DNA of 60,595 nucleotides. Origin: JABWBJ01 sp035646395. GTDB lineage: Bacteria > Gemmatimonadota > Gemmatimonadetes > Gemmatimonadales > Gemmatimonadaceae. Both the position numbers and the translations under genes were made by a program. The notes below the pieces were generated by a model. That model was not told where the DNA came from. It worked only from the letters and a program-made list of their open reading frames with translations, and did no database searches. This document shows positions 28,213 to 36,610 of the stretch, in pieces (within the stretch, counting starts at the first letter, position 1; each line of letters starts with the position of its first letter). The stretch spans positions 1-60,595 of the forward strand of contig DASRPK010000138.1 of NCBI GenBank assembly GCA_035646395.1, read 5' to 3'.

Positions 28213-29159
28213 TGCCTGACGACACCATTACGCAGCGAATCAGCGTCGAAGGCGCCGATCCACTCACGCTGTCCGGCGTGAACGACGCAAACCTGACCGA
28301 GTTGGCGAAGCAGACCGGTGCCCGCGTTGCCTTACGAGGCGATGTCCTCACCGTCTCCGGGAGTTCCGACTCCGTCGATCGCGCGTCGGCGATCGCGCAA
28401 CGCATGATCGACGCCGCCCGCCAGCGGATGCCGCTCGAAGCCGACGACGTGCTCCGCATGACGCTCGAAGTCAATCGCGACGGCTCCGAGAGCGCGGAAC
28501 GCATCGTGCTTCCCGGTGTCAGGCGCGTCATCCAGCCCAAGACGCCCGGCCAGTCGGAGTACCTCAAGCTCATCGTCGAGAACGACATCGTAGTCGGCAT
28601 CGGGCCGGCCGGTACGGGGAAGACCTACCTGGCCGTCGCCGCGGCCGTGGATGCGCTCATGCGCAAGCGCGTCAAACGGATCATCCTCGCCCGGCCGGCG
28701 GTCGAAGCAGGCGAGAGCCTCGGCTTCCTCCCGGGAGACATGCAGGCGAAGGTCGATCCATACCTGCGCCCCCTCTATGACGCGCTCGAAGACATGATGC
28801 CCGCTGAGCGGATGCAGCGCGCACTGGAGATGCGCGTGATCGAGATCGCGCCGCTGGCCTACATGCGTGGCCGTACGTTGAGCGACGCCTTCGTCATCCT
28901 CGACGAAGCACAGAACGCCACGAGTGCGCAGATGAAGATGTTCCTGACGCGTCTTGGCGTGAATTCGCGAACCGTCATCACCGGCGACAAGACCCAGGTC
29001 GACCTGCCGTCTCGTGAGGAATCGGGACTGATTCAGATCGAGCGGATCCTGACCGGCATCGAGGGAATTGCGTTCCACTACCTGACGGATGTGGACGTCG
29101 TCAGGCACCGGCTGGTGCGCGAGATCATCAAGGCCTATGCGGCGGACAGTGACGGTTGA
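28212..29159 (+). CDS. PhoH-family ATPase
   Basis: A 315-aa PhoH-like protein, usually found beside ybeY, as here, and linked to RNA metabolism. An N-terminal KH-like region (about 1-80) precedes the P-loop ATPase: Walker A GIGPAGTGKTYLA (about 131-143), Walker B AFVILDEAQNA (about 225-235), and TRLGVNSRTVITGDKTQVDL. The biochemical role is not settled in the family. ATG overlaps the aspS stop by one base. Confidence 0.9.
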   Translation: MPDDTITQRISVEGADPLTLSGVNDANLTELAKQTGARVALRGDVLTVSGSSDSVDRASAIAQRMIDAARQRMPLEADDVLRMTLEVNRDGSESAERIVLPGVRRVIQPKTPGQSEYLKLIVENDIVVGIGPAGTGKTYLAVAAAVDALMRKRVKRIILARPAVEAGESLGFLPGDMQAKVDPYLRPLYDALEDMMPAERMQRALEMRVIEIAPLAYMRGRTLSDAFVILDEAQNATSAQMKMFLTRLGVNSRTVITGDKTQVDLPSREESGLIQIERILTGIEGIAFHYLTDVDVVRHRLVREIIKAYAADSDG

Positions 29160-29604
29160 ACGCGGCATCGTCGTGGACGCGGGTCGCCGGCGCCTGTCGC
29201 TCGCGACCACGTCGGTGCGCGCGCTGGCGGACTTCGTGCTCCAGCGCGAGCGCGTGAAGTCCGCCATGCTTTCGATCGCGTTCGTCTCGAGGAGAACGAT
29301 GGCCGACCTCAATCGGCGCCACCTCGGCCATCGCGGCGGCACCGACGTCATCACGTTTGCGTTAGGCAGGAGGACGCCAACGGCGCCGCTCGTCGGCGAC
29401 ATCTACGTCGCACCGGATGTCGTGGCGGAGCAGGCGCGGCGGTTCCGGGTCCCGGTACGCGAGGAACTCGCTCGCGTGGTGGTGCACGGCGTGTTGCATG
29501 CCGTCGGGCACGAACATCCCGAAGGTGACGGCCGCGAGCACTCGCCGATGTGGAAACGCCAGGAACGCTGGCTGGCGGCTGCGAGAGCGGAGGGGGTATG
29601 GTGA
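29137..29604 (+). CDS. ybeY: Endoribonuclease YbeY
   Basis: rRNA-maturation and quality-control metalloprotein, 155 aa. The zinc motif HGVLHAVGHEHPEGDG (family HGxLHLxGYDH) lies near residues 110-125, and GTDVITFALG precedes it. Start ATG 29137 lies within the end of phoH; a GTG at 29149 is an alternative. The stop overlaps the next start (ATGGTGA). GTTAGGC at 29361. Confidence 0.92.
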   Translation: MRRTVTVERGIVVDAGRRRLSLATTSVRALADFVLQRERVKSAMLSIAFVSRRTMADLNRRHLGHRGGTDVITFALGRRTPTAPLVGDIYVAPDVVAEQARRFRVPVREELARVVVHGVLHAVGHEHPEGDGREHSPMWKRQERWLAAARAEGVW

Positions 29605-30836
29605 CCGTCATTGCCCTCCTGTTTATCGCCGCCGGTACGTTGCTGGCCACGTTATGCGCCACGGCCGATGGTGCGCTCCTGTCCCTGGATCCCGATGACC
29701 GCCTGCCGCCCGCGATCGCCGAGTTGCGCGGCCGGCGCGAACGGATCCATCGGGCGCTCGGCTTCGCGCGCGTGCTCGGTCAACTCGGCGCCGGTATTGG
29801 CGTCGCGTTCATCCTGTACCGGTTTCCGGCGTCAGCCTGGCTGACCGCGGCCGTTGTCGTCGTCACGGCCTTCCTCCTGGTCGGCATCTCGGAGAGTATC
29901 GCGCGAAGCGTTGGTGACGCGCGTGCCATCGACATCGCCGGCCGCTTGTCGCGCCTCGTGGTGTTCATCGAAGGGGTGTTGTCGCCTGTCGTGCTGCTCG
30001 GCGAAGGGATCGACCGGGGCCTGAACTCGTTGATGCCGCCGCCAGGACGGGAAGAAGAGCGTGAGGCAATCACCGAGCAGTTCCGGGCGGTTGTTTCGGC
30101 CGAAGCCGAAGTGCCGCCTGACGAGCAGGTCCTGCTGAACGGCGTATTCCGTCTCGCGCAGACCGAAGTCCACGAAATCATGGTGCCGCGCATCGACGTG
30201 GTGGCGATCGACAATTCGTCGTCGTGGCGCGAGGTGGTCGACCTGGTCCGGTCATCCGAGCACTCCCGGCTTCCCGTGTACGCCGAAACGATCGATAACG
30301 TCGTCGGCGTGCTCTATGCGAAGGACCTGCTCCCCTCCGTGCTGGCGGGGAAGGAACCGCAGGGCGGGTGGACGACGCTCGTCAGGCAGCCGGTGATCAT
30401 TCCCCGGTCGAAGCCCGCCGACCGGCAGCTGCGTGATTTCCAGTCGTCGCGTAGCCACATCGCGGTTGTCGTCGACGAATACGGCGGTACCGCCGGCATC
30501 ATCACGATCGAGGACGTGCTCGAGGAGATCGTGGGTGATATTCGCGACGAGTACGACGTTGAAGAGTCTCCGGTGGAGCACGTCGGAGAGGGGCGCATAC
30601 GAACCTCGGCGCGACTTACGCTGGCCGAACTCTCGGAACTGTTGCACACCGACTTCGAACGTGAGGGCATCTCGACTATTGGTGGGTTGGTGTATGAGCA
30701 ATTCGGGCGCGCGCCGAAACAGGGCGAGTCGTTCCAGCTCTGCGGCTATCGCGTCACCGTGGATCGGGTGGAACGCCGGCGGGTGCAGCGTGTGAGCTTC
30801 GAACGCGCGGATTCGCGCTCCGGGCACGCGGCATGA
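29598..30836 (+). CDS. CNNM/CorC-HlyC family transporter-like protein
   Basis: A 412-aa protein: three or four N-terminal membrane helices (about 1-140) of a shortened CNNM (DUF21) region, a CBS pair (about 190-325: EVHEIMVPRIDVVAI, HIAVVVDEYGGTAGIITIED) and a C-terminal CorC_HlyC domain (about 335-405: TIGGLVYEQFGRAPKQGESF). Members take part in Mg2+ or Co2+ export or membrane ion homeostasis; older names call them hemolysins. ATG 29598 has a purine-rich GGAGGGGG upstream and overlaps ybeY. A paralogue follows with a 4-bp overlap. Confidence 0.85.
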   Translation: MVTVIALLFIAAGTLLATLCATADGALLSLDPDDRLPPAIAELRGRRERIHRALGFARVLGQLGAGIGVAFILYRFPASAWLTAAVVVVTAFLLVGISESIARSVGDARAIDIAGRLSRLVVFIEGVLSPVVLLGEGIDRGLNSLMPPPGREEEREAITEQFRAVVSAEAEVPPDEQVLLNGVFRLAQTEVHEIMVPRIDVVAIDNSSSWREVVDLVRSSEHSRLPVYAETIDNVVGVLYAKDLLPSVLAGKEPQGGWTTLVRQPVIIPRSKPADRQLRDFQSSRSHIAVVVDEYGGTAGIITIEDVLEEIVGDIRDEYDVEESPVEHVGEGRIRTSARLTLAELSELLHTDFEREGISTIGGLVYEQFGRAPKQGESFQLCGYRVTVDRVERRRVQRVSFERADSRSGHAA

Positions 30837-31825
30837 CGACCACCACGCTGCTGATGATCACCGTCGGCATCGTCGCCTGGCTCACTGCGGCGGCAACGGC
30901 GGTGCGTTCGGTCAGCCGGATCTGGCTGAGGCACTGGGTCGAGCAACAGCTCAGTGGTTCGGGCGCGGCCGCATTGTACCTGGAGAAGCCGCACGGCCTG
31001 TTGCTTGCTGCCAGCACCGGCGTCGCGCTGACGGTGTTTGTCTCGGGTGTGATCCTCGCCAATTCGGCGCAGGGTTCGATCTGGATGCTGCTGCTGGAGA
31101 GCCTGATTTTTGCGCTGGTGTTGCTCGTGGCGGGTCAGCTGGCGCCGAGGGCGATCGCCAAACGGTGGGCCCCGCAACTGATTCCGGTGCTGTTACCGCC
31201 GTTGCAGGCGCTGGAGATGATACTGAGTCCGGCCCTGCGATTCGTCAGGCGACTTGCCGGCGAGCGACAGGGAGCGGCGATGGAGCCGCCGCCGACCGAC
31301 GAAGAGACGCTCGAAGAATTGTTGCGCGAAGGGGAGCTCGAAGGCGTCGGTGAAGCCGGCGAGATCGCCATCATCAGCGGCGTGGTGCAATTCGGCGAAA
31401 AGCGCGTGACCGACGTGATGGTCCCGCGTTCCGAGATCTTTGCGCTGCCGCAGAACATGCCGGCTGGGGAGATGGCCACGCGGGTGTCGCAGTCGAAGTA
31501 CAGCCGAGTTCCGATCTATCGCGATTCCATCGACAACATCATCGGCATGGTCCATGTCTTCGACATGCTGAAGAACTCGGGGACGGAGGTTCCGTCGCTG
31601 CGACCGGTCTCCCTCACGCGGCCCGTTACCTCGTGCAAGGAACTGCTCTCGAGCATGCTCCGCGAGCGGCGGCAGATGGCCATCGTCCGCGATGACGCCG
31701 GTGGGACGGTGGGCCTGTTGACGCTCGAGGATCTGCTGGAGGAGCTGGTCGGCGATATCCGTGATGAACACGATGAGCCGGCAGCGATGACTCCGGTCGC
31801 TGCTCCCCCGTCTCGAGCGACATGA
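30833..31825 (+). CDS. Second CNNM/CBS-domain protein without CorC_HlyC domain
   Basis: A 330-aa paralogue of the preceding gene. N-terminal helices at about 5-25, 55-85 and 90-135; CBS pair about 195-315 (RVTDVMVPRSEIFALPQNMP, YRDSIDNIIGMVHVFDML, MAIVRDDAGGTVGLLTLEDL). It ends just after the CBS pair, so the C-terminal CorC_HlyC module present in its neighbour is missing. The two may form a heteromeric complex. The 4-bp overlap with meaB continues the chain. Confidence 0.82.
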   Translation: MTTTTLLMITVGIVAWLTAAATAVRSVSRIWLRHWVEQQLSGSGAAALYLEKPHGLLLAASTGVALTVFVSGVILANSAQGSIWMLLLESLIFALVLLVAGQLAPRAIAKRWAPQLIPVLLPPLQALEMILSPALRFVRRLAGERQGAAMEPPPTDEETLEELLREGELEGVGEAGEIAIISGVVQFGEKRVTDVMVPRSEIFALPQNMPAGEMATRVSQSKYSRVPIYRDSIDNIIGMVHVFDMLKNSGTEVPSLRPVSLTRPVTSCKELLSSMLRERRQMAIVRDDAGGTVGLLTLEDLLEELVGDIRDEHDEPAAMTPVAAPPSRAT

Positions 31826-32907
31826 CGACAGCTCCGCCGGCACTCGCTGATCGCTCGTCGCTGCTCGCTGCGTTTGACGCCGGCAAGACCGCCGCCCTGG
31901 CGCGCGCCGTCTCGATGGTCGAGAACCAGCGCGACGGGTTCGAACAGCTGCTTTCTGCGCTGCACTCGAGAGTGGGGCGCGCGCGCCGGATCGGCGTGAC
32001 CGGGCCACCAGGTGCGGGGAAGAGCACGCTTACCACGCAGCTCATCAGCACGTACCGCGCCGCGGGGCTGAAGGTGGGTGTGATCGCCGTCGATCCAACG
32101 TCGCCATTCACCGGCGGAGCGTTGTTAGGCGACCGGGTGCGGATGGAATCGGTGGCACTCGATCCAGGTGTGTACATCCGGTCCCTTGCCACCCGCGGCT
32201 CACTCGGCGGCATTTCGTCCGCAACCAGGTCCGTCGCCGATGTGCTGGACGCGTTCGGATTCGATCGCATTCTCATGGAGACGGTGGGCGTGGGACAGAG
32301 CGAGCTGGAAATCGCCCGCGCCGCCGACACGACCGTCGTCGTCCTGGTCCCGGAAAGCGGCGATTCGATCCAGGCGCTGAAGGCCGGCCTGATGGAGATC
32401 GCCGATATCTTCGTGGTGAACAAGGCGGATCGACCCGGTGCGGAGCGCGTGCGCAACGACATCGAGCTGATGCTCGGCATGCGACACGGGCACGCGATGG
32501 ACGCGGCTGGACATCATGGGGTTGACCTCAAGGCGGTCGCGAATCCCGGCAAGGCCGCTCGTCAGGCGGCCCGGGAGGAACAGTCCGAACGCTGGACGCC
32601 GCCCGTGGTGCTCACGACGGCCCACAAAGGCGAGGGGATCGCTGATCTGGCAGGCTTCCTGGATCGCCACCACCACTATCTTGAAGACGGTGGCGAGCTC
32701 CGCGAACGGCGGCGCCGCCGGCTGCGGGAACAGGTGATGGACGTGGCTGATTACCGGCTCCGTCGTCGCCTGTGGAGTGACGAGCAGGTGAAGGCATTTG
32801 TGGATTCGGTTATCCCGCGCATCGAGCGCGGTGAAGTGTCGCCGTACGGGATCGCTGACGAGCTCCTGATCAAGGGCGCGCCAGCCATAGCGCGGACATC
32901 GTCATGA
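31822..32907 (+). CDS. meaB: Methylmalonyl-CoA mutase-associated GTPase MeaB
   Basis: G3E-family P-loop GTPase of 361 aa that chaperones B12 loading and protects methylmalonyl-CoA mutase. Walker A GVTGPPGAGKSTLT lies around residue 56-69; VGVIAVDPTSPF, DRILMETVGVGQSELEI and FVVNKADRPGA are standard ArgK/MeaB blocks. Its stop overlaps the mutase start by 4 bp (ATGA), which supports the partner assignment. Confidence 0.93.
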   Translation: MTTAPPALADRSSLLAAFDAGKTAALARAVSMVENQRDGFEQLLSALHSRVGRARRIGVTGPPGAGKSTLTTQLISTYRAAGLKVGVIAVDPTSPFTGGALLGDRVRMESVALDPGVYIRSLATRGSLGGISSATRSVADVLDAFGFDRILMETVGVGQSELEIARAADTTVVVLVPESGDSIQALKAGLMEIADIFVVNKADRPGAERVRNDIELMLGMRHGHAMDAAGHHGVDLKAVANPGKAARQAAREEQSERWTPPVVLTTAHKGEGIADLAGFLDRHHHYLEDGGELRERRRRRLREQVMDVADYRLRRRLWSDEQVKAFVDSVIPRIERGEVSPYGIADELLIKGAPAIARTSS

Positions 32908-34598
32908 CATTGACCCCCGAAATCAGCGAACAGGAACGCGAGCGGCAGGAAGAAGTTGAGCGACTGCGGGCAGAGGTGGCCCGCTGGCGCGCTCGTTATG
33001 CAGCTGCCGAAAAGCGTGACCTGGCCTTTGTGAACTCCGAAGGCGAAGTGGAGCCGGTGTACACGCCGCTCGACGTCGAGCACCTCGACGCGACTGCGCT
33101 CCCGATGCCGGGCGAATACCCGTACACGCGCGGCATTCACCCCACGGGGTATCGCGGCCGGCTGTGGACGATGCGCCAGTTTGCCGGCTTCGGGAGTGCG
33201 AAGGATACGAACCGGCGCTTCAAGTTCCTGCTCGATCACGGCCAGACCGGACTGTCGACGGCCTTCGATTTTCCGACGTTGATGGGCTACGACTCCGATC
33301 ATCCACGGTCGGAAGGGGAAGTCGGCAAGACGGGCGTTGCCATCTCGAGTCTCGACGACATGGAGACGCTGTTCGGGGGCATCCCGCTCGACAAGGTCTC
33401 GACGTCGATGACCATCAACGGTCCGGCCGTCATCCTCTTCTGTTTCTATGTTGCTGCCGCCGAACGCCAGGGCGTGTCGTCGAAACTGCTGCGTGGCACC
33501 GTGCAGAACGACATCCTGAAGGAGTACATGGCGCAGCACGCGTGGTGTTATCCGATTGAGCCCGCGCTGCGACTGATCGTCGACCTGTTCGAATGGGGCG
33601 CCGAGCACGCGCCGCAGTGGAATACGATCTCGATTTCCGGTTACCACATCCGGGAGGCGGGGGCGACCGCGGCCCAGGAGCTCGCGTTTACGCTCGCGAA
33701 CGGCTTCACCTATGTGGAGCGCGGCATCGCCCGCGGGCTCGACGTCGATCGGTTTGCGCCGCGGCTTTCGTTCTTCTTCGACATTCATAACGACTTTTTC
33801 GAGGAAATCGCGAAGCTCCGCGCGGCGCGCAGGATCTGGGCGCGGCACATGCGCGAGCGTTATGGGGCGAAAGATGCCCGGTCATGGACGTTGCGATTCC
33901 ATTCGCAGACCGCCGGCGTCACCCTGACTGCGCAGCAGCCGATGAACAACATCGTGCGCGTGGCCTACCAGGCGATGGCGGCGGTGTTAGGCGGCACGCA
34001 GTCGCTGCACACGAACTCGATGGATGAGACGCTGGCCCTGCCGACCGAAGAGGCGGTGCAGGTGGCGCTCCGCACGCAGCAGGTCCTCGCCTACGAGAGC
34101 GGCGTACCTAACGTGATGGACCCGCTGGGCGGGTCGTACTACGTGGAAGCGTTGACCGAGAAGCTCGAGCGCGAAGCGGAGGAGATGTTCGGCGAGATCG
34201 AAGCGCAAGGCGGGGTCGTTAGGGGGATCGAGCAGGGGTGGTTCCAGCGTCGCATTGCCCAGGCGGCGGCCCGGCAGCAGTGGGAGATCGAGCAGCGGCG
34301 GCGGCTGGTGGTGGGCGTCAACGAGTTCGTGACGGATGAACCGGAGCTCGCGATCCCGGTGCTGAGGGTGGGGGCTGACGTGGACGCAGCGCAGCGGGAG
34401 CGGCTCGCAACCCTCCGCGCGACTCGCGACCAGGCGCTCGTCAGGCAGCGGCTGGACGCACTCCGCTCGGCGGCGTCAACGGACGAGAACCTGATTCCAC
34501 ACATTCTCGATTGCGCACGCGCGCGAGCGACGCTGTACGAGATCCGGCATGCGATGGAACAGGTGTTTGGGGCGTATAGGGAGCCGGTCTTTTTCTAA
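32904..34598 (+). CDS. Methylmalonyl-CoA mutase large subunit (catalytic TIM-barrel chain)
   Basis: A 564-aa acyl-CoA mutase chain. YPYTRGIHPTGYRGRLWTMR, FGSAKDTNRRFKFLLDHGQT, LSTAFDFPTLMGYDSDHP and NTISISGYHIREAGATAAQE match the substrate barrel. The B12-binding domain is absent, so a separate small subunit is needed; it is not in this window. Adjacent meaB supports mutase rather than isobutyryl-CoA mutase, but specificity is not proven. GTTAGGC at 33986. Confidence 0.9.
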   Translation: MTLTPEISEQERERQEEVERLRAEVARWRARYAAAEKRDLAFVNSEGEVEPVYTPLDVEHLDATALPMPGEYPYTRGIHPTGYRGRLWTMRQFAGFGSAKDTNRRFKFLLDHGQTGLSTAFDFPTLMGYDSDHPRSEGEVGKTGVAISSLDDMETLFGGIPLDKVSTSMTINGPAVILFCFYVAAAERQGVSSKLLRGTVQNDILKEYMAQHAWCYPIEPALRLIVDLFEWGAEHAPQWNTISISGYHIREAGATAAQELAFTLANGFTYVERGIARGLDVDRFAPRLSFFFDIHNDFFEEIAKLRAARRIWARHMRERYGAKDARSWTLRFHSQTAGVTLTAQQPMNNIVRVAYQAMAAVLGGTQSLHTNSMDETLALPTEEAVQVALRTQQVLAYESGVPNVMDPLGGSYYVEALTEKLEREAEEMFGEIEAQGGVVRGIEQGWFQRRIAQAAARQQWEIEQRRRLVVGVNEFVTDEPELAIPVLRVGADVDAAQRERLATLRATRDQALVRQRLDALRSAASTDENLIPHILDCARARATLYEIRHAMEQVFGAYREPVFF

Positions 34599-34614
34599 GA
34601 CGGTGTTCGTTCGG

Positions 34615-34663
34615 CTCTTCTTCACGCTCTTCTTCACGTTGTTTTTCACGTACGACACGTGAA
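34615..34663. terminator. Tandem 12-bp repeat and hairpin after the mutase gene
   Basis: CTCTTCTTCACG occurs twice exactly (34615-34638) and a third, decayed copy follows (34639-34650). The last copy pairs with downstream ACGTGAA (hairpin TTCACGT-N5-ACGTGAA, 34645-34663). It may terminate the aspS-mutase operon; no strong T-run follows. Confidence 0.45.
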
Positions 34664-34707
34664 GAGACGATAAAATCGCCGACGTCACCCACCGAACAAA
34701 ATAGCAT

Positions 34708-34777
34708 TGCGCAACTAAAGGGTTGCGCATCGGCGCGGTTGCCGCTACACTGATATGCAACTCAACGGTTGCATATC
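34708..34777 (+). promoter_or_regulatory. Promoter with two palindromic ArsR-type operators
   Basis: Box 1 (34708-34729) is TGCGCAAC-N6-GTTGCGCA; box 2 (34752-34777) is GATATGCAAC-N6-GTTGCATATC with perfect 10-bp arms. Between them lies a good sigma-70-like promoter: TTGCGC (34723-34728), 17-bp spacer, TACACT (34746-34751). Box 1 covers the -35 and box 2 the likely start site, fitting repression by the ArsR protein encoded two genes down. Confidence 0.75.
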
Positions 34778-34778
34778 T

Positions 34779-35240
34779 ATGTCCACGACTACCATGACCA
34801 CCGACCGGATCGAAAAGACCACCTTCCTCCGAGCGCCCCAGAGCCGCGTCTGGCAGGCGCTCACCGATGCCACGCAGTTCGCCACGTGGTTCGGCATCAA
34901 GCTGGACGAGCCGTTCGTCGTCGGCCGTTCAGTCCAGGGCCAGCTTACCATGCGCGGCGAGCAGTTCACGATCGATTTTGCCATCGAGCGCATGGATCCC
35001 GAAGAGCTCTTTGCGTACCGCTGGCACCCCTACGCCATCGACCCCAAGACCGATTATTCCACCGAGCCCATGACGCTCGTGGAGTTCCGGTTGAAGACCG
35101 TGCCGCACGGCACGGAGCTCACCGTGACCGAATCCGGATTCGATCGCATACCTGCGCACCGCCGCGACGAGGCGTACCGGATGAATGAGGGTGGCTGGAA
35201 GAGCCAGGTCGAAAAGCTGCGTCGCCATGTCGAGAAGTAG
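34779..35240 (+). CDS. SRPBCC (AHSA1-type) domain protein
   Basis: A 153-aa protein of the START/Bet v1 superfamily: IEKTTFLRAPQSRVWQALTD, ATWFGIKLD, then EELFAYRWHPYAID and a C-terminal helix. These small cavity proteins bind hydrophobic ligands, and many are co-transcribed with an ArsR regulator as here. Start ATG 34779 follows operator box 2 by one base; 34755 (inside the operator) and 34794 are alternatives, and none has a clear Shine-Dalgarno sequence. Overlaps arsR by 14 bp. Confidence 0.85.
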   Translation: MSTTTMTTDRIEKTTFLRAPQSRVWQALTDATQFATWFGIKLDEPFVVGRSVQGQLTMRGEQFTIDFAIERMDPEELFAYRWHPYAIDPKTDYSTEPMTLVEFRLKTVPHGTELTVTESGFDRIPAHRRDEAYRMNEGGWKSQVEKLRRHVEK

Positions 35241-35580
35241 CGCGGTCAGTCGGTCCGCGGTTCGCGATGCGGCGCCACTGTTCGCGGCGCTCGGAGACGA
35301 GACGCGTCTCCAGCTGGTGATGCGGCTCGCGGCGGAGGGGCCCGCGTCGATCACCAGCCTGAGCGTAAATGCGAGAGTCTCTCGTCAGGCAATTTCGAAA
35401 CACCTCGACGTGCTGTCGGACGCGGGACTCGTGCGCAGCACGCGACGCGGGCGGGAACGCGTATTGGATCTCGCCCCGGACCGGCTGTCGGATGCGCACG
35501 ACTACCTCAACCGCATTTCGCGGATGTGGGATCAGGCAATCGGCCGGCTGAAAGCGTTCGTGGAAACTGACGAAAAGTGA
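35227..35580 (+). CDS. ArsR-family transcriptional regulator
   Basis: A 117-aa winged-helix repressor: LFAALGDETRLQLVMRLAAE, then the recognition region SLSVNARVSRQAISKHLDVL and wing LVRSTRRGRERVLDL. No metal-binding CxC motif is visible, so it is likely one of the ligand- or partner-controlled ArsR proteins paired with SRPBCC genes. It probably represses its own operon through the two GCAAC-N6-GTTGC palindromes upstream. Confidence 0.88.
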   Translation: MSRSSAVSRSAVRDAAPLFAALGDETRLQLVMRLAAEGPASITSLSVNARVSRQAISKHLDVLSDAGLVRSTRRGRERVLDLAPDRLSDAHDYLNRISRMWDQAIGRLKAFVETDEK

Positions 35581-35643
35581 ACTCCCGGCGAGTTACCCCG
35601 CGAAACGATCGTGAGTCTTCAGAAGAACGCTCACGGCGGTCGA

Positions 35644-36375
35644 ATGCGAGAAGACGAAGAGGAAAACGCTCACGGGCCGGTCTACCGGCACACCGCACCA
35701 GTCGGAGAACCCGAGCTGGCGATCGGCGATGGAGATCTGATTGAGGACCTCAGCCGACACATCGAAGAACACGTCGGGCCCATCAGCATGGTGTTCCATG
35801 AACTGATTTCGCCCTACGTGCACGTGGACGTACACCACATTGAACCGACGCCAGAGCGGCCGTGGCATGTCCTGGTAACGACAGGCATGAGCAGTCGGCC
35901 CATGACGACGCCGGAGGGAGTGCCGGACGATTGCCGTCACGCCGAACTGGTAGTCTCGCTTCCGGCTGATTGGGGAGTCTCGGAGGCGGCATTCAAGGAT
36001 GAGCGGACCTACTGGCCGGTTCGTCTCCTGAAATTCCTTGCCAGACTGCCACATGAATACGGAACGTGGCTCGGATCGGCCCACAGTATCCCCAATGGCG
36101 ATCCCGCCGAACCGTACGCGCCCGACACCCAGCTCAGCGGCGTTATGCTGCTTCCATCGGTGACGCTTCCCGCGGAATTCCATGAGCTCGACCGGCCGGA
36201 TAATACCACGGTGCGTTTCTGGAGTTTGTATCCGCTGTACACTGAAGAAATGAACCTGAAGCTCCGCAAGGGAGCCGAGGTCATTCTGCAGCATTTCGAA
36301 CGCGTTGGGATCACCGACGTGATCGACAAGTCGCGGCCAAACGTTGCCGCGAAGAAAGGCTGGTGGCCTTTCTGA
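35644..36375 (+). CDS. Suppressor-of-fused (SUFU) domain protein
   Basis: A 243-aa protein matching the SUFU fold by eye: HIEEHVGPISMVFHELISPY, VHVDVHHIEPTPERPWHVLV, GMSSRPMTTPEG, HAELVVSLPADW and a C-terminal LYPLYTEEMNLKLRKGAEVI. In bacteria this family often appears as immunity proteins of polymorphic toxins; no toxin gene is adjacent here. ATG 35644 is preferred; an upstream GTG at 35611 would add 11 residues. Function is unknown. Confidence 0.75.
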   Translation: MREDEEENAHGPVYRHTAPVGEPELAIGDGDLIEDLSRHIEEHVGPISMVFHELISPYVHVDVHHIEPTPERPWHVLVTTGMSSRPMTTPEGVPDDCRHAELVVSLPADWGVSEAAFKDERTYWPVRLLKFLARLPHEYGTWLGSAHSIPNGDPAEPYAPDTQLSGVMLLPSVTLPAEFHELDRPDNTTVRFWSLYPLYTEEMNLKLRKGAEVILQHFERVGITDVIDKSRPNVAAKKGWWPF

Positions 36376-36610
36376 GTATCTGGTCCCCCGAAGGCGGTGG
36401 CATACCGGCGCGGAGTCACTGTTAGGCTGCTGGCACGTTGTACGTGTTGCACGGATATCGCGATCGCCTGCAAGGACGGCGATAACACGCCTCCGACGAC
36501 ACTGATCGTGACGCTGACGCGAATCGGCCACAGTCAGGACTATTGACACTCGGCGGCTCTGTGCGATTCTCTGGACCGCGGTTTCCACCCCTTGAATCAC
36601 GCGAGTCCAC

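Noticed and set aside
36421..36427. GTTAGGC as a relic attC before the amidase gene
   Set aside because: No complementary R'' box or stem lies upstream.
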